From Zingiber officinale (taxonomy: Eukaryota; Streptophyta; Magnoliopsida; Zingiberales; Zingiberaceae), in assembly GCF_018446385.1 (NCBI RefSeq), contig NC_056005.1, positions 63,586,239 to 63,650,238 of the forward strand: a DNA stretch of 64,000 nucleotides. Direction: 5' to 3'. A model generated the notes under the pieces. That model was not told the DNA's origin and ran no database searches. It saw only the letters and a program-made list of their open reading frames with translations. Position 1 is the first letter of the stretch. Each line of letters begins with the position of its first letter. Of the stretch, positions 46,901 to 58,300 are shown one piece after another. The position numbers were made by a program, and so were the translations under genes.

Positions 46901-48493
46901 ATTGAAAAAGACAAGTCATCCAATACTTTATGTAAACTAGATTTTGTTACCTTCTTAAAGACTTTCCTAGACCCCCTTGGTCTGAGCTTTCCTCTTTGAT
47001 CTTTGCCTTTTTTTGCGTTATGTGCTTGATTAGGTGTTGTCTTCTGGTTCTCCTTTCTTTTCATTCTTTGCATGAGGACATTTTGTTTTGTAGTTTCCCT
47101 TTTCCTTGCATCTAAAGAATATTCTTTGATCTTTATTTTTAGTCATGCCCTCATTATTTAAGGTCAAAGGAGCTTAAAGGAGTGTTGATGATGCTTTGTT
47201 TGTCACTCAACCTTAATGTTGGAATCTCATTTTCCAAGGGCTTGAATGGTTTGATGTGGAAGTAATCGATGAATCTTTGATATTCTTGACTTTCTTCAAA
47301 ATATGATTCTTGATTTATTTCCATTATTTCCACATCTTGTGCTAGTGAAGGATTTTGTGGAGGTCGACCACTTTCCACATCTGAGGGCTTGGCATCTACT
47401 TTCCACTTTTGATAGACTTGCTCTATTTAAGTGTCAATAGTCCAAGGCTCTTTAAATTTTGACATGTGTCCATTAACAGATTAAGTAAAAGTGGATCTAA
47501 GCTGTTCCCTCATCTCACGACATGTGCAATTCTTTAAATTTGTTCAATGATGATTGTTTTAGCTTTATCATTTTTCTCTACAGTTGATCCTAAAGTATAT
47601 TGGAATGGATTTTTTTTTGTCATTTTTTTTGTTTTATTTTGAATCAAAGCGTGATGTAGAAATTGTGGATGGAGCTGATTTTTTTGCAGGCTGTGGCAAC
47701 TCTTCCTTGTCACACAGGGAGATGTGTAACGAGATGTGTGGAGAAATTGGTTTCCACCAACTCCTTACAGGAGCAACAACAGGTGGGGAGAGACCTTCAT
47801 GCTTGGAGGCTACATAAGTGCGTAATTTAGAGCAAGCTGCAGAAAGTTGAGGTTCGAGGAATCTATGAAAGCAATCAATAGCATCTATAAGCAGCTAAGC
47901 AACGTGCAACCTTAGAATCATTTGAGAAGGTTAGATGAGATATCGATCCCATTCACAGAAGAGGCAAACATCTTTCTATTCAATAAACCCCTCTAGGTGA
48001 GGGTTATTGTTATCGGTGATACCACTTTGTTGTGCTGAAGCTCACATAACTGTAGAAGATCAGGGTCACTTGCATAGGAAGCACATGACGAGTGGGCCTT
48101 CTTGAATGAGAGCATAGCTGGTAATGGATGTTAGGATGGAGAATGCGAAGAGAAGTGATCTAGAAATTGGTTGGTTGAATTAGAACCAGACAATTTATTG
48201 AGAACTGAGAACACCAGCAATGCATCTCTTATCCATTCAATTTCCGTTCATTTGAAACACATTGATTTGTTTACGTGCTTTTTTTCCACCTGCCTTCCTG
48301 ACACAGCTACATTGTAACTTCCCACTGAAAAACTACATGTTTCCTGACTTTCTTTTTTTGCTGTGCTTCTTAGGAATGGAAGCGACTGCACAAGGAGGGT
48401 TTTCTCTCGATGACATTGGGGTTTATGGATGAAATTGAGCAACCCGATTCGAAGACTAGGGTTGCTACATATGAATCATACTTTCAAAGTTGA
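37976..48493 (+). CDS. AIG2-like protein (gamma-glutamylcyclotransferase-fold), 5 exons
   Basis: Exons: 37,976-38,103; 38,492-38,552; 39,255-39,347; 40,233-40,316; 48,374-48,493. Joined, they are 486 nt in one frame, 161 codons plus TGA, close to the usual plant AIG2-like length, and all junctions are GT/AG. The protein reads [20 protein letters not shown] at the start, [20 protein letters not shown] in exon 2, then [35 protein letters not shown] and [10 protein letters not shown], ending ATYESYFQS. These features match the plant AIG2 family, named for an avirulence-induced gene; the fold is related to enzymes acting on gamma-glutamyl groups, and the plant role is unclear. The family's conserved YG(S/T)L loop is YDTL here, so catalysis may be affected. 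The last intron is 8,057 bp and contains a Copia element. Convergent with ARF. Confidence 0.88.
40317..41895. other. AIG2 intron 4, first part: no gene recognised
   Basis: AT-rich intron sequence with short TA runs near 40,385. A short reading frame near 41,231 has no recognisable features. Nothing else can be named. Confidence 0.5.
41896..46704 (-). mobile_element. Copia retrotransposon inside AIG2 intron 4, 4.8 kb
   Basis: Short LTRs of about 160 bp lie at 41,896-42,061 and 46,545-46,704. They share TATCCTCCTT, GTGATAAGTATGAGCTAATT and CCATCTAGGAAATAAATCCC. On the minus strand, TGGTATTAAAGC at 46,533-46,544 follows the 5' LTR as a primer site. The LTRs differ by several percent, so the insertion is not recent. 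It lies antisense to the AIG2 gene. A clear 5-bp target duplication could not be confirmed. The left arm lacks this region, so timing relative to the inverted duplication is unknown. Confidence 0.85.
41990..46329 (-). pseudogene. Ty1/copia gag-pol polyprotein, broken (intron copy)
   Basis: In order on the minus strand: gag start [20 protein letters not shown] at 46,329, with a [10 protein letters not shown] stretch typical of copia gag; protease [12 protein letters not shown] near 45,250 (DSG catalytic motif); integrase remnants 44,900-43,900; reverse transcriptase around 43,270 ([20 protein letters not shown]); RNase H ([10 protein letters not shown], then [13 protein letters not shown]) to 41,988. 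Many stops and frameshifts divide it, and the YVDD region is damaged, so no active enzyme is expected. Confidence 0.88.
46880..47400 (-). pseudogene. Retroelement gag-like remnant with zinc knuckle
   Basis: On the minus strand a reading around 47,130-47,020 gives [20 protein letters not shown], close to a CCHC zinc knuckle (the His is replaced by Asn). A Lys-rich tail follows to 46,888. An upstream frame (47,378-47,154, [20 protein letters not shown]) may belong to it. The family is not clear. It lies just outside the Copia 5' LTR and was probably an older insertion in the same intron. Confidence 0.4.
47400..48373. other. AIG2 intron 4, last part: no gene recognised
   Basis: Intron sequence before exon 5. 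From about 48,154 it matches the left arm (reverse of 18,201-18,430). A 77-codon frame at 47,584 shows no known features. Confidence 0.5.
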
Positions 48494-49376
48494 AATGCAC
48501 CAACTCGTACTTCGAACAATGCTGGCTGGGCTGTTTGCTTCTGTATCTAGTCATTCTTATTCAAGCAGTTAAAGTTAAATTGCATAAATAAATTAATAAC
48601 TAGTTCTGCATGGGAACTAATTGATGATATTACATCAACTATGTAGGCATAATTGGGATGCCATGTAAATGCTTGTCTATTGGTACCACAGCAGTATTTT
48701 CATGGAATATTGAACATTTTGCTAGAGTAATTACTAGTTTCAAGAAAGACTGCTGAATAATACATTATCATATCAAATAGGCACCCTACATGATGAAACT
48801 TACAGTGTGTTTGAGTTTTGATGGTGATGCACAAGTAAGATTTAGTAGCATTTTGGCGGTTATACCTCCTCAAGCTGGACGTCCAAATCACCATGATTTC
48901 TCAAGAGCCCAAGTATTCTTTTTTTACTAGCCACTAGATAGCTCTTTGGACCAAGTGTAATCAGCAGGTGGGCACAATAAGTTACAATTAGATTGAAAAC
49001 ATAAGCAGTATCAATACAGAAAATTAGCTCGTTTCTCCAGTTTTCTAAGGAGATGCTACACATTTACAAACTTGAAAACTCTGGAAACTTGTCCCCATTC
49101 TATGAGTGGGACTGGCATTTAACTACGTAACATACCTGAATCATCAGAAGACTGACGCTTCTGATAGAATCCTAATAATTGCCTCCTCTTCAAGTTCTAG
49201 TCTTCATCAGAAGAAGAAAAGGATGGATGGTGTGGTCCATGTGGCTACCTGTGCTTTTCATGAATCAGCCTTGCAAACCAATGTCTTAGGAAGGATTTCA
49301 GTAGTATGAGATCATCCATCACAATTTTCTCAGACAATTTTCATTGTGAAAAGGGAAATGGTTTTGGATTACAGGT
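48494..49376. other. Shared 3' region between AIG2-like and ARF genes
   Basis: These 883 bp between two convergent stop codons must hold both 3' untranslated regions and their polyadenylation signals. The whole stretch is copied in reverse in the left arm (17,216-18,081). No ORF of interest. Confidence 0.7.
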
Positions 49377-52300
49377 TCACTGCATGACCATCTGTCGCTC
49401 AAAATGTTCATATGACCCGGCAGATGGATTGCCTGAGTTCTGATCACATTGGCCCCTCCAGGCATTTCCACCATCTGAACTGCTGCATGCTTGATTTGGG
49501 AGGTTGTTTCCCAAATCAACATCCAGGCTCATTTGTTGAACTTCTTGTGGAGACAGTATTTTGATGTGCCGAACACAGTTCACAAACTCCCTGCACATTT
49601 GTAGCAAAGCTTGGATAACAAGGAAAGAAAATATATTCGCAAAGTATGATATCAAATTATCCCCATTAAATCAATATGCATTTGAATTTGCTATTTTTTC
49701 CTTTTAATTTTATTTTGCTCTCTAGAGGTACACTGACTAGATCAGCAGATCAGCTTTTGAACAACGTGTCAGTGAAATACCAGATTTATAAAGAAGATAA
49801 CTTATTTGGAGTCACTAATTAGTGAAATCAAGATTTAACAGTCTTGAATTTTTTGTAAATGCTTTAATACTTGCCAACATGAGACAAACATTGCAAATTT
49901 CAGTAAAGATTTTGTAGCAATTAACTCATTATGGTTACTTCCAGAAAAACATAAATATTATCTTTAGTAATCCTATATCATAATAATGCCAGAAATTTCT
50001 AGGTCCTGTATTTGGTTTTCAATATTATGATATTCTAAAGAATACAGGAAATATTCCTCATGTCTAAAAGTCATATGTAAAGTGTTTAAGTCATGTTATA
50101 ACTTACTCCCATGGATCATCCCCGACAAGTAGAACATCGTTCTCATGATCTACATAAACAAGTTTCCAGCCGATTCTCTGACGATCTTCAAGCTGTCCCT
50201 CTATGCTGAACATCCGTGCAAGATCATGTTTTAGCTCATCATATCCTGAATAACGTGTGATATCTATTGATCTGCCAACAGCTCCTCGCTTATAGACCTA
50301 CAAACAATATCACATGTGTATTAGAAAAACAGTACAACTAATGCATAAACTAGCAGTTTAGAAATAGATTCAACATGGTGGATTGTTTCAGCTAATATCA
50401 AAAAATTGGGCGATTCTTACATCCATCAGCAGAAAAGTTTCAGCATAAATGCTAAACCCATCTAAGCTACCATTTGCATTAAATTTCCATGGTACTACAG
50501 TATATACAAAGAGCTGTAAAAGGTTTGGACTTTCACCTTCCCTTCATGGTGATCAAACCTAAATTAAGTTCAGATAAGATTTTGCAAATAAAAAAAGCAA
50601 TCCAGTTCATCTTCCAATTGTATTTTCACAAAGTGATGTTTGAAGAAGTCGAAAGACCATACCTTGGTGTACGTGCGCTTGCGTTGAAGTTGTGGTGGCG
50701 GTGGTGGAGCCCAGGAGTTTAAGAACCCATTTTCACTAATAGTTGAATCAATTGAATTAAATGCCACATCTGGAACTCCAAATGATTGTGAAACCATTGA
50801 TGATGACAGCTCTTGTTGAGCATCTTTTGTGGTGTTGTAACTGGCAACTATATCACTAGGGATGTGATTCTGATACTTTTCAGAGTCAATGCTGTTAACC
50901 ATCAAAGCATCAGAAGTGAAAGGTATTCCCAACGTGCCATCAATGTTAACTCCAAAAAGTACATTGTTCCTGGGGTCTGTATTAGGAACATCACTCTCTG
51001 GTGGTGCATCTCTGAGCACTGGCGGTTGATTAAAATTTGACAGAGGGAAGATTTGATTTAAGGATCCATTAGTCTGAGATAGGCATACAGAAGTTGCTGA
51101 GGAGGTTGTGTCTAAGTAATCCATTTGCGCTGTGTTGCTTACATAAGTTTGAGGTGCTACAACACCCTGATGTTGCACCTTGGAAATTGGGATTGATGGC
51201 TTTACATTATGAACAATTTTTGGAAGCTCCTTCGGCATATTTGTATTTGCTGCTGGAGCTGAGTTTTGATTAAGCAATGTAGCAAGTGTCTGAGATGCCT
51301 TCTCTGTTGACAATTGATTGCATTGTTCATGTTTATTTAGAGCTATATGGGGAGGAATAGCTCCATTGTTTGTTGATGGTGATGTGGAGCATGATGGGAC
51401 ATCATCTGTAAGCCCTGATTGTGCCCCACCAGCACCCATCAAGGAATTTCCAACTGCTGGGATAATATTTGTGGCTTGGTTAGCTGGAAGGATAGCTGCA
51501 GGTAATTCACCCAGTAGAACTTCCTGCTGCTGAGATTTTTGCTGCGGCTGGTCTTGGGATGACTGTGGCAGCCTCACAGACTGTGAAGCAACCTTTGGAC
51601 ATTGTTCAGAGTTGATTGATTGCTGAAATAGAGAATTGAGATTTGATAACTGCTGCGATACATCTGGGAGAGTTTTTTGGTACTCCTGACTTTGGGAGAG
51701 TTGAGCTGATTGCATTCTCGGCTGTGAAAAATGTGGATGCTGCTGCTGTTGGAGTTTCTGTAGCAACTGCAACTGAATCTGTTGGTCGGATAATTGTTGA
51801 TTTACATGGCTGGGGAGTTTAACAGGCATCATGCCTTGTGACTGCTGGTATTGCTGCTGAAGTAGTAATTGCTGCTGTTGTTGCTGTTGCTGATGTTGCT
51901 GCAGCTGATGCTGTTGTTGCTGTTGTTGCTGCTGCTGCTGCTGGTGGAGCAATTTCTGAGTATTTTGTTGTTGATTTTGTGGCAGGCTGGCCTGTAATAG
52001 CTGATTGTTACGAATTATCGCTTGCTGTCGTTGCTGTTGTTGCTGCTGCACTTGAGACTGTACCAGTAGTTGTGTCTGTATGACATTGTTCTGAGTCTGG
52101 TTCAGTGGTAATGCTTGGTTGACTATCTGCTGCTTCTGCTGCATTGATAAATCTTGCAATTGCTGTGGAGATCTACTAGCAGCACCCACTTGGCTCACTG
52201 GGATTGAGACCTTAGCGAGTTCATCAACTTGCTGGCCTGGTTGAGATAATCTACTAGGGTGAAACTGTATGCTATTTTGCTGCAACATTTGAGCTTGCAA

Positions 52301-55300
52301 TCCCAACTGCCTAGAGAGATCAGTTGCGCCAAGGTTTTGCATAGGTCCAGATGGAGAACGCAAATGTTCAGTCTGTAAAGTTTGGTTAGCTAATGGATTC
52401 TGTTGCATGCTCATCCACTGAGCCAAACTTAAACCTGGCATTACAGTGCTCTGAGTTTGAGAATCCTGTATGCAGATTTCCTCTCCAAGCCAAGGCATTG
52501 CCCTCTTAAAAAGATTTTCCATTTCTGATGATTCATCATCTGCAACATCAACATAACCAATTCAGAAAATATACAATTTCCCAATAAAAAAGTTGCTTGC
52601 ACAATACAACCATTTCCTAGTTAAATTATTAAATTCATCTCTGACTATCGCCATAGCACTACCCACTATTTAGGCGACCTGAGTTTCAAATTACAGTTAT
52701 AGCTGGTTCTTGGGCAGTTACTGATGAAATCTAGATTCATCAAGTTACAAGTTTAGACTTCAAAAATTCTTAGTTTACAACATCCAGCCGGTTTCAAGTT
52801 AATTTGGACAAGCAGTGTGAGAGAAGCAACAACATAAGATGAGAATATCCACCACACAAGGATCTAAAATTCTAAATCCACTCTTAAGTATGAATTGTGT
52901 AAGATAATGCGATAAGTACCTGGCATTCCTGGTTGCCTAGGTCGTTTTCTGAAAAATGGAGGAGGACAGATGAAGAATGGTGCTATAACAGGCTCAATTT
53001 CCCATATTGAGACTCGGTTTCGCCTCTCACCAGCTGCAGACTCATCCCACCCAACCTGTCGAGAAAGAATAACAATATTAATGAAAAGGAAACTATAAAC
53101 CAGAAAATATTAAATTACTAACTAGGCAAGCGTACAATTTAACAGATCATCATGGCTCATTGATAGAAGACCAACCTGCAGATTGCGCCATTGTGAGTTT
53201 TTCCATCTCACAGGATCCAAATCACTAATACCAGTAATTGTGCCCATGTACCTGCAGAATTTCACAGCAAATTTAACTTTCTCATAGGGTCTTCAAAGAA
53301 TAAATTAAACTTCTCATGACACTTGGACATACAAATGCTACAAAAGTCCAGGAATTTAATTTCAATAAGAAATCAGTTATTTAGTCTGGTACTTAGTGGA
53401 AAAACACAAGGTATCAATTAGAGTTAATACTTTGTGTTGCCCATGGTATACTTTTAGGGTGCGTTTGGTTTAGGGATGGTTCAGTACGGTATACCGATAG
53501 TAATTTTCCCCACCCCTAGTTTGGTTCAAGGTTATTATGTAATTTTGATTATGTGATTACCAGATAATCACATAATCAAACTATGGGAAATACAACATAA
53601 CCTAATGTTGTTTGGTTCAATCTTAGCTAATGCAATAAAAGTTGTTTGTTTGGAGATTTTAAGGTATAACTTAGTTTAATATTTTATTTTAAAAATAGTA
53701 ACAATATAATTCATAATTACTAAGGAAATGAATTTATATTAATATATAGAATTTATTAGACTTTTTTAAAAATTTTCAAGAGTTTTTAAATATTTTAATA
53801 GGATAAATCAATTAGGGTTTAGAAAAGTCTGCTTGGTTATCCTATTTAAACTGGAAATTGATTGGAACTTAACCTAAGTTTGGGAAATTAAAACCTAAGT
53901 TTTAATTAAACTCTTCCCCACCGCCGTTCCTCTTCCTGTTCTTCGCGAGCGCCCACAGCGTTGTCACCCGAGCAGCCTACCGAGTGCATGTCCTCCGGCG
54001 TCACCTCCGTCCATGCAAGACAGCAACGCACCATCCTCTCCATCCCAAACCACGTGAGACGCCGATGCTCGTACTGGAGTTCCTCGCAAGCGCCTACAAC
54101 ACTGTTGCTAGAGCAGTGACTAAGTGCACATCTAAAGACGTCGCCTGCGTCCACGTGAGATGTCGACACCCCATCCTTCTCCTTCATGAGCCATGTGAGA
54201 CGCTGACATGGGTACTAAATGTCTGACCAGTTTGGGAAGACGAAGCTCCACCCAGGTGTGCCTTTCATTGGCCACCCCAAATCGCCGCGACTCTCTCCCC
54301 CTGCTCGTTGATCGCGTTCGACGATCGACAGTTGCTCGCACACGACGACAACCTGTGATTGAATTCTCGTCAATCCTAGAATCAAGGAAAACCTTAGACC
54401 AATTCTGGGACACATAACCCTTTTGCATTATGTGACGTGGCGAGCATGCATAATAATTTGGGAATCAATTATTACCTAAACCAAACAAGGTTAAATAACA
54501 TAGCATGAGATGGATAACTAAGGTTATCACCGATTACATTGAACCAAACCCACCATTAATGTACTATGATGTTTATGTGAACAACAGGATACTAGCATCT
54601 GTTGGTATTTTTAATTTAAAAAATTATAATATAAAAATATAGCAATTTTTATTTCAAGTATTTTTTTTATCTTAGAGGGAAACGTGAAAAAGATGTGAAG
54701 GAATAAATATTAAACTCGAATCTTAACAGAAATAAAAAATCTTAAGCTTAGTAGAGTAAAGATAGAATATATATATTTAAATTTAATAATATTAGATGTA
54801 AAAAGACAATTGTTAAGATAGGAGACAATGAGTTATTTATAACTAAAAGTTTTAAGTATTTAGGATCATTTTTACCAAAGAATTAGGGACTGAGACATGT
54901 CTTATATAGAATAAAAACAGGATTGTTGAAATTAAAAAGAGTGTCAATGATCTCTGTGATCATAAAATACCTCTAAGACTTAAAAAGAAGTTTCACAAAA
55001 CCGCAGTTAAACCTACTTATGTTAGATAAAACTGAATGTTGGACTATAACTTGAGTACATGAGCAAAAGATGAAAATTACAAATATAAAGATATTAAGGT
55101 GTATATATAAATATACGAGGATGAACAGAATAAGAAATAAGAACATTAGAAAAAAAAGTCAAGATTGCATCTATTGAAAAAAATCTCCAAAAGACACATT
55201 CAATATGGTGCCAAGATATACTAATTAAGGGATGTAAAACTATAAAAAATATGCATATCAAACACCAAAAAGATTTGGTTAGCAATAATAAAATAAGATA

Positions 55301-58300
55301 AAATTTATTTAAATATAAATGACAATATAATATGGGATAGCATCCAATGACATAAAATGATTCATATAGTCGACCCCACCTAATAGGACCCCACCTAATA
55401 GGATAAGGCTTGGTTGTTGTTACTTTGATCTCAAGAGGGAACACATTTAGAGAAGTAACCTTAAATAAATATAACCTTAAATCAATATAGGCCCATTTGC
55501 TCTTTGTGAAAGGAGGAATTTTAAGCATCTATGCACCACTAAGAACTCTTAATCAGCATCCATTAAATGGAGAAAGAATAAAAAATGGACACAACAATTT
55601 GGGGCATTCATTCTTTATATCAACCCAATCTTTTTGTTGAGAAGCCAGTAAAAAATAAATAATTAAAGCCCAGCAGGAGGAGGTTAAAAGCCACTTAACA
55701 AATGGCATGCATAAGGTAGTCATGTAAAGGGCCAATGATCAAGTGGGCAATATCCACAGCCCACTGTTGGACAAGCCATTAGCAATATCAGCTAAGGAAA
55801 AGCACTATGCACCCAGGGATGTTTGAATGCTTAGATACAGTGGCAAGAATCAGTACAGGTCAACTACCATGGCCAAATCTGAGAAAAAAGGACACATAAG
55901 GCTCCTTGTTCTTCATGAAGTAGTCAGCGAGCCTGTCCAACTCAGAAATAGCAAGCTTTTTGGTCATGTCTTGCAAAATCATCTAGTTTTTTCATGACGA
56001 CCTTATGCATGCCATTTGTTAAGTGGCTTTTAACCTCCTTATGCTAGGCTTTAATTATTTATTTTTTACGGGCTTCTCAACAAAATGATGGGGTTGATAT
56101 AAAGAATGAATGTCCCAAATTGTTGAGTCCATTTTTTATTCTTTCTCCGTTCAATGGATGCAACACACTGTTGGGCAATATCCACAGTACACTGTTGAAC
56201 AAGCCATGGGAAATATCAGCTAAGGAAAAGCACTATGCACCCAGTGATGTTTGAATGATTAGGTACACAGTGGCAAAAATCGCTATAGGTCAACTACTAT
56301 GGCCAAATCTGAGCAAAAACGACACATAAGGCTCCTTGTTCTTCATGAAGTTGTTAGCGAGCCTGTCCAACTAAGTAATAGCAAGCTTTTTGGTCATGTC
56401 TTGCAAAATCATCTAGTTTTTTTTATGATGTATGTCAAGTCCATAACCTACACGAAAGCTTCAACTCCATTACTCGGGAGACAATAGTGTTATATATAAG
56501 GCTGAGGTTTCAGTGTATGTGTTGCCTCTGAAACACTTTGTGCAAAGGTAGATGATGGAATGATAACACTAACTTAGTGGGTGCACCTCAAGATGGGGTG
56601 ATGAGTAGCCTAGTAAGGTTGTTATCAAAGGCATATATTCATGAAAGGTAGATCTATAGAAAATTTTACTAACTAAAATATCAGTAATAAACTTATTTTG
56701 ATGCGCTATAATGTATTATTATACATATAATTCTCATTTGTATCAAATTATATATTATTTAATAGCTCAATAAAAAAAAATGATAAACTCAGTTAGTCCT
56801 ATTGACTATCCCTGGGATGACCGGCCGGATTCCACGGAAGTTTCCCATCGGGGTAAATCGGGAAGCACGCGCGGCGACCAACCCAGACGCCCAGCATCCT
56901 TTGGTTGCGCTCCCCATTTGGAGGAAAAATTCCTGCAAATATGCCATAGCTGGGGATCGAACCGCGGATACCTGGATGACAACCTGGATGTTCTATCGTG
57001 GCACCGCAACCTCGGGGACATTTAATGGCTCAATAAAGATTTGCAAATTTTGTTAAATTCTCATGGTAATTAACCAAATTTGATCAATTAGTGTTGACAC
57101 CTTGATGCTACAATTAATCTAATGAAAAAGGAATGTGCTTATACATATAACTCTCCATGCAAACTTCATTATTTCTTCAGCTAGATAAGTATATGCAGGA
57201 TAAATTTGGTTGTTGTGTTGGTTAAAGTATATGCTACAAATTTAGCACATACGCATTTATCTCCCATTTATTCAATTATTTTAAAATGTACTTATAAATT
57301 TAGTTGATAAGTTTTTAAAGGAATATAAATATTGTTTAATCATAAGATTTTTAAAATAATGTATGAGGATCTCATTAAGAAGATTGATTTCATGTCTCTT
57401 AAAAAAGAACTATACAAGTGATCACTTCAAATATAGTAAAAAAGAGATGGACAAAAATTAAAAGGGCACCCCTTTTTATTAGAATCATCAAAAGGCTGTC
57501 CCTTTTTCATTAATCATCAAAATAGCACCCAACTCCATCTTTATTACCCAAATTATCCATCCTTACGCAGCTGGTCCAAATGCATGGAACTAAACCATCG
57601 ATCAGATTAACACTATGATGTCGCAGCAATGAGTAGTTACAATTCATAGTTGCTATAAAATGTGCACAACTGAGATCCTATTCAACTCAACATTGGTTGA
57701 CGTTGTAGCAACAATAAATCATAGTTACTACAACATGTGCACAAGTGAGATCTTGTTCAACTTAAGTCAACATTGATCAATAACATGTTGTAGCAGGCAG
57801 CTATGGTTACTAGCTAGCACAACATATGCAAAGGCGGTTAAATATCATGTCATAACAATTATAAACCATAATTGCTATAAAATTATAGCAGCTACAATTC
57901 AAAGTTGCTCCAGCATGGACATTGGTCGAAACCTATTTGATTTAGACTGACCAAACTTAAGGGTATTAGAGTCAAACCACAGGAGGTGGGACATTGTTTT
58001 GATGATTAATGAAAAAAGAGATGTTCTTTTGACAATTTTAATTTAAAAAACGCCCATTTTTGCCCAAAAGACATACACAAAGGTATATGACTATTTTTTC
58101 AAGTAATGTATATATATTATTGTATGTCAGAAGTATGAACATTTATCTTTATCGCCCTACCTCCATGGAGTACTGAAAAAAGAATTTACCTAGTTAAAGG
58201 CAAAGACAAACTAAATTACTATCTTGAAACCCCTTTGAAGATAAAAACCATGCTTTTGAAGTTAATAATTAATCAAGATCTTATATTCGTCAATGGATAT

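Larger units (their letters stand above)
33721..49984. repeat. Right arm of large inverted duplication
   Basis: Reverse complement of 16,610-33,673. This arm keeps the complete AIG2-like gene and runs into the intact ARF gene, ending inside ARF intron 13. Sequence 38,878-48,150 (AIG2 exons 3-4, a Copia element and other intron sequence) has no counterpart in the left arm. The LTR element, the 2.75 kb element and the gypsy LTR of the left arm are absent here. Confidence 0.93.

Noticed and set aside
16610-49984. Possibility that the palindrome is an assembly fold-back artefact
   Set aside because: The arms differ by substitutions, indels, different element insertions with proper target duplications, and a 9 kb loss. 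An artefact would give near-identical arms. Read-level proof is still needed.
51838-52083. Ala/Val-rich frame opposite to the ARF
   Set aside because: It is the complement of the Gln-coding run in the ARF exon, a shadow frame.
53906-54428. Several overlapping frames of 66-98 codons on both strands
   Set aside because: GC-rich cargo of a non-autonomous DNA element. Frames conflict and show no domain.
56780-57056. Overlapping 81- and 84-codon frames
   Set aside because: They lie in a tRNA-derived SINE; no protein is expected.
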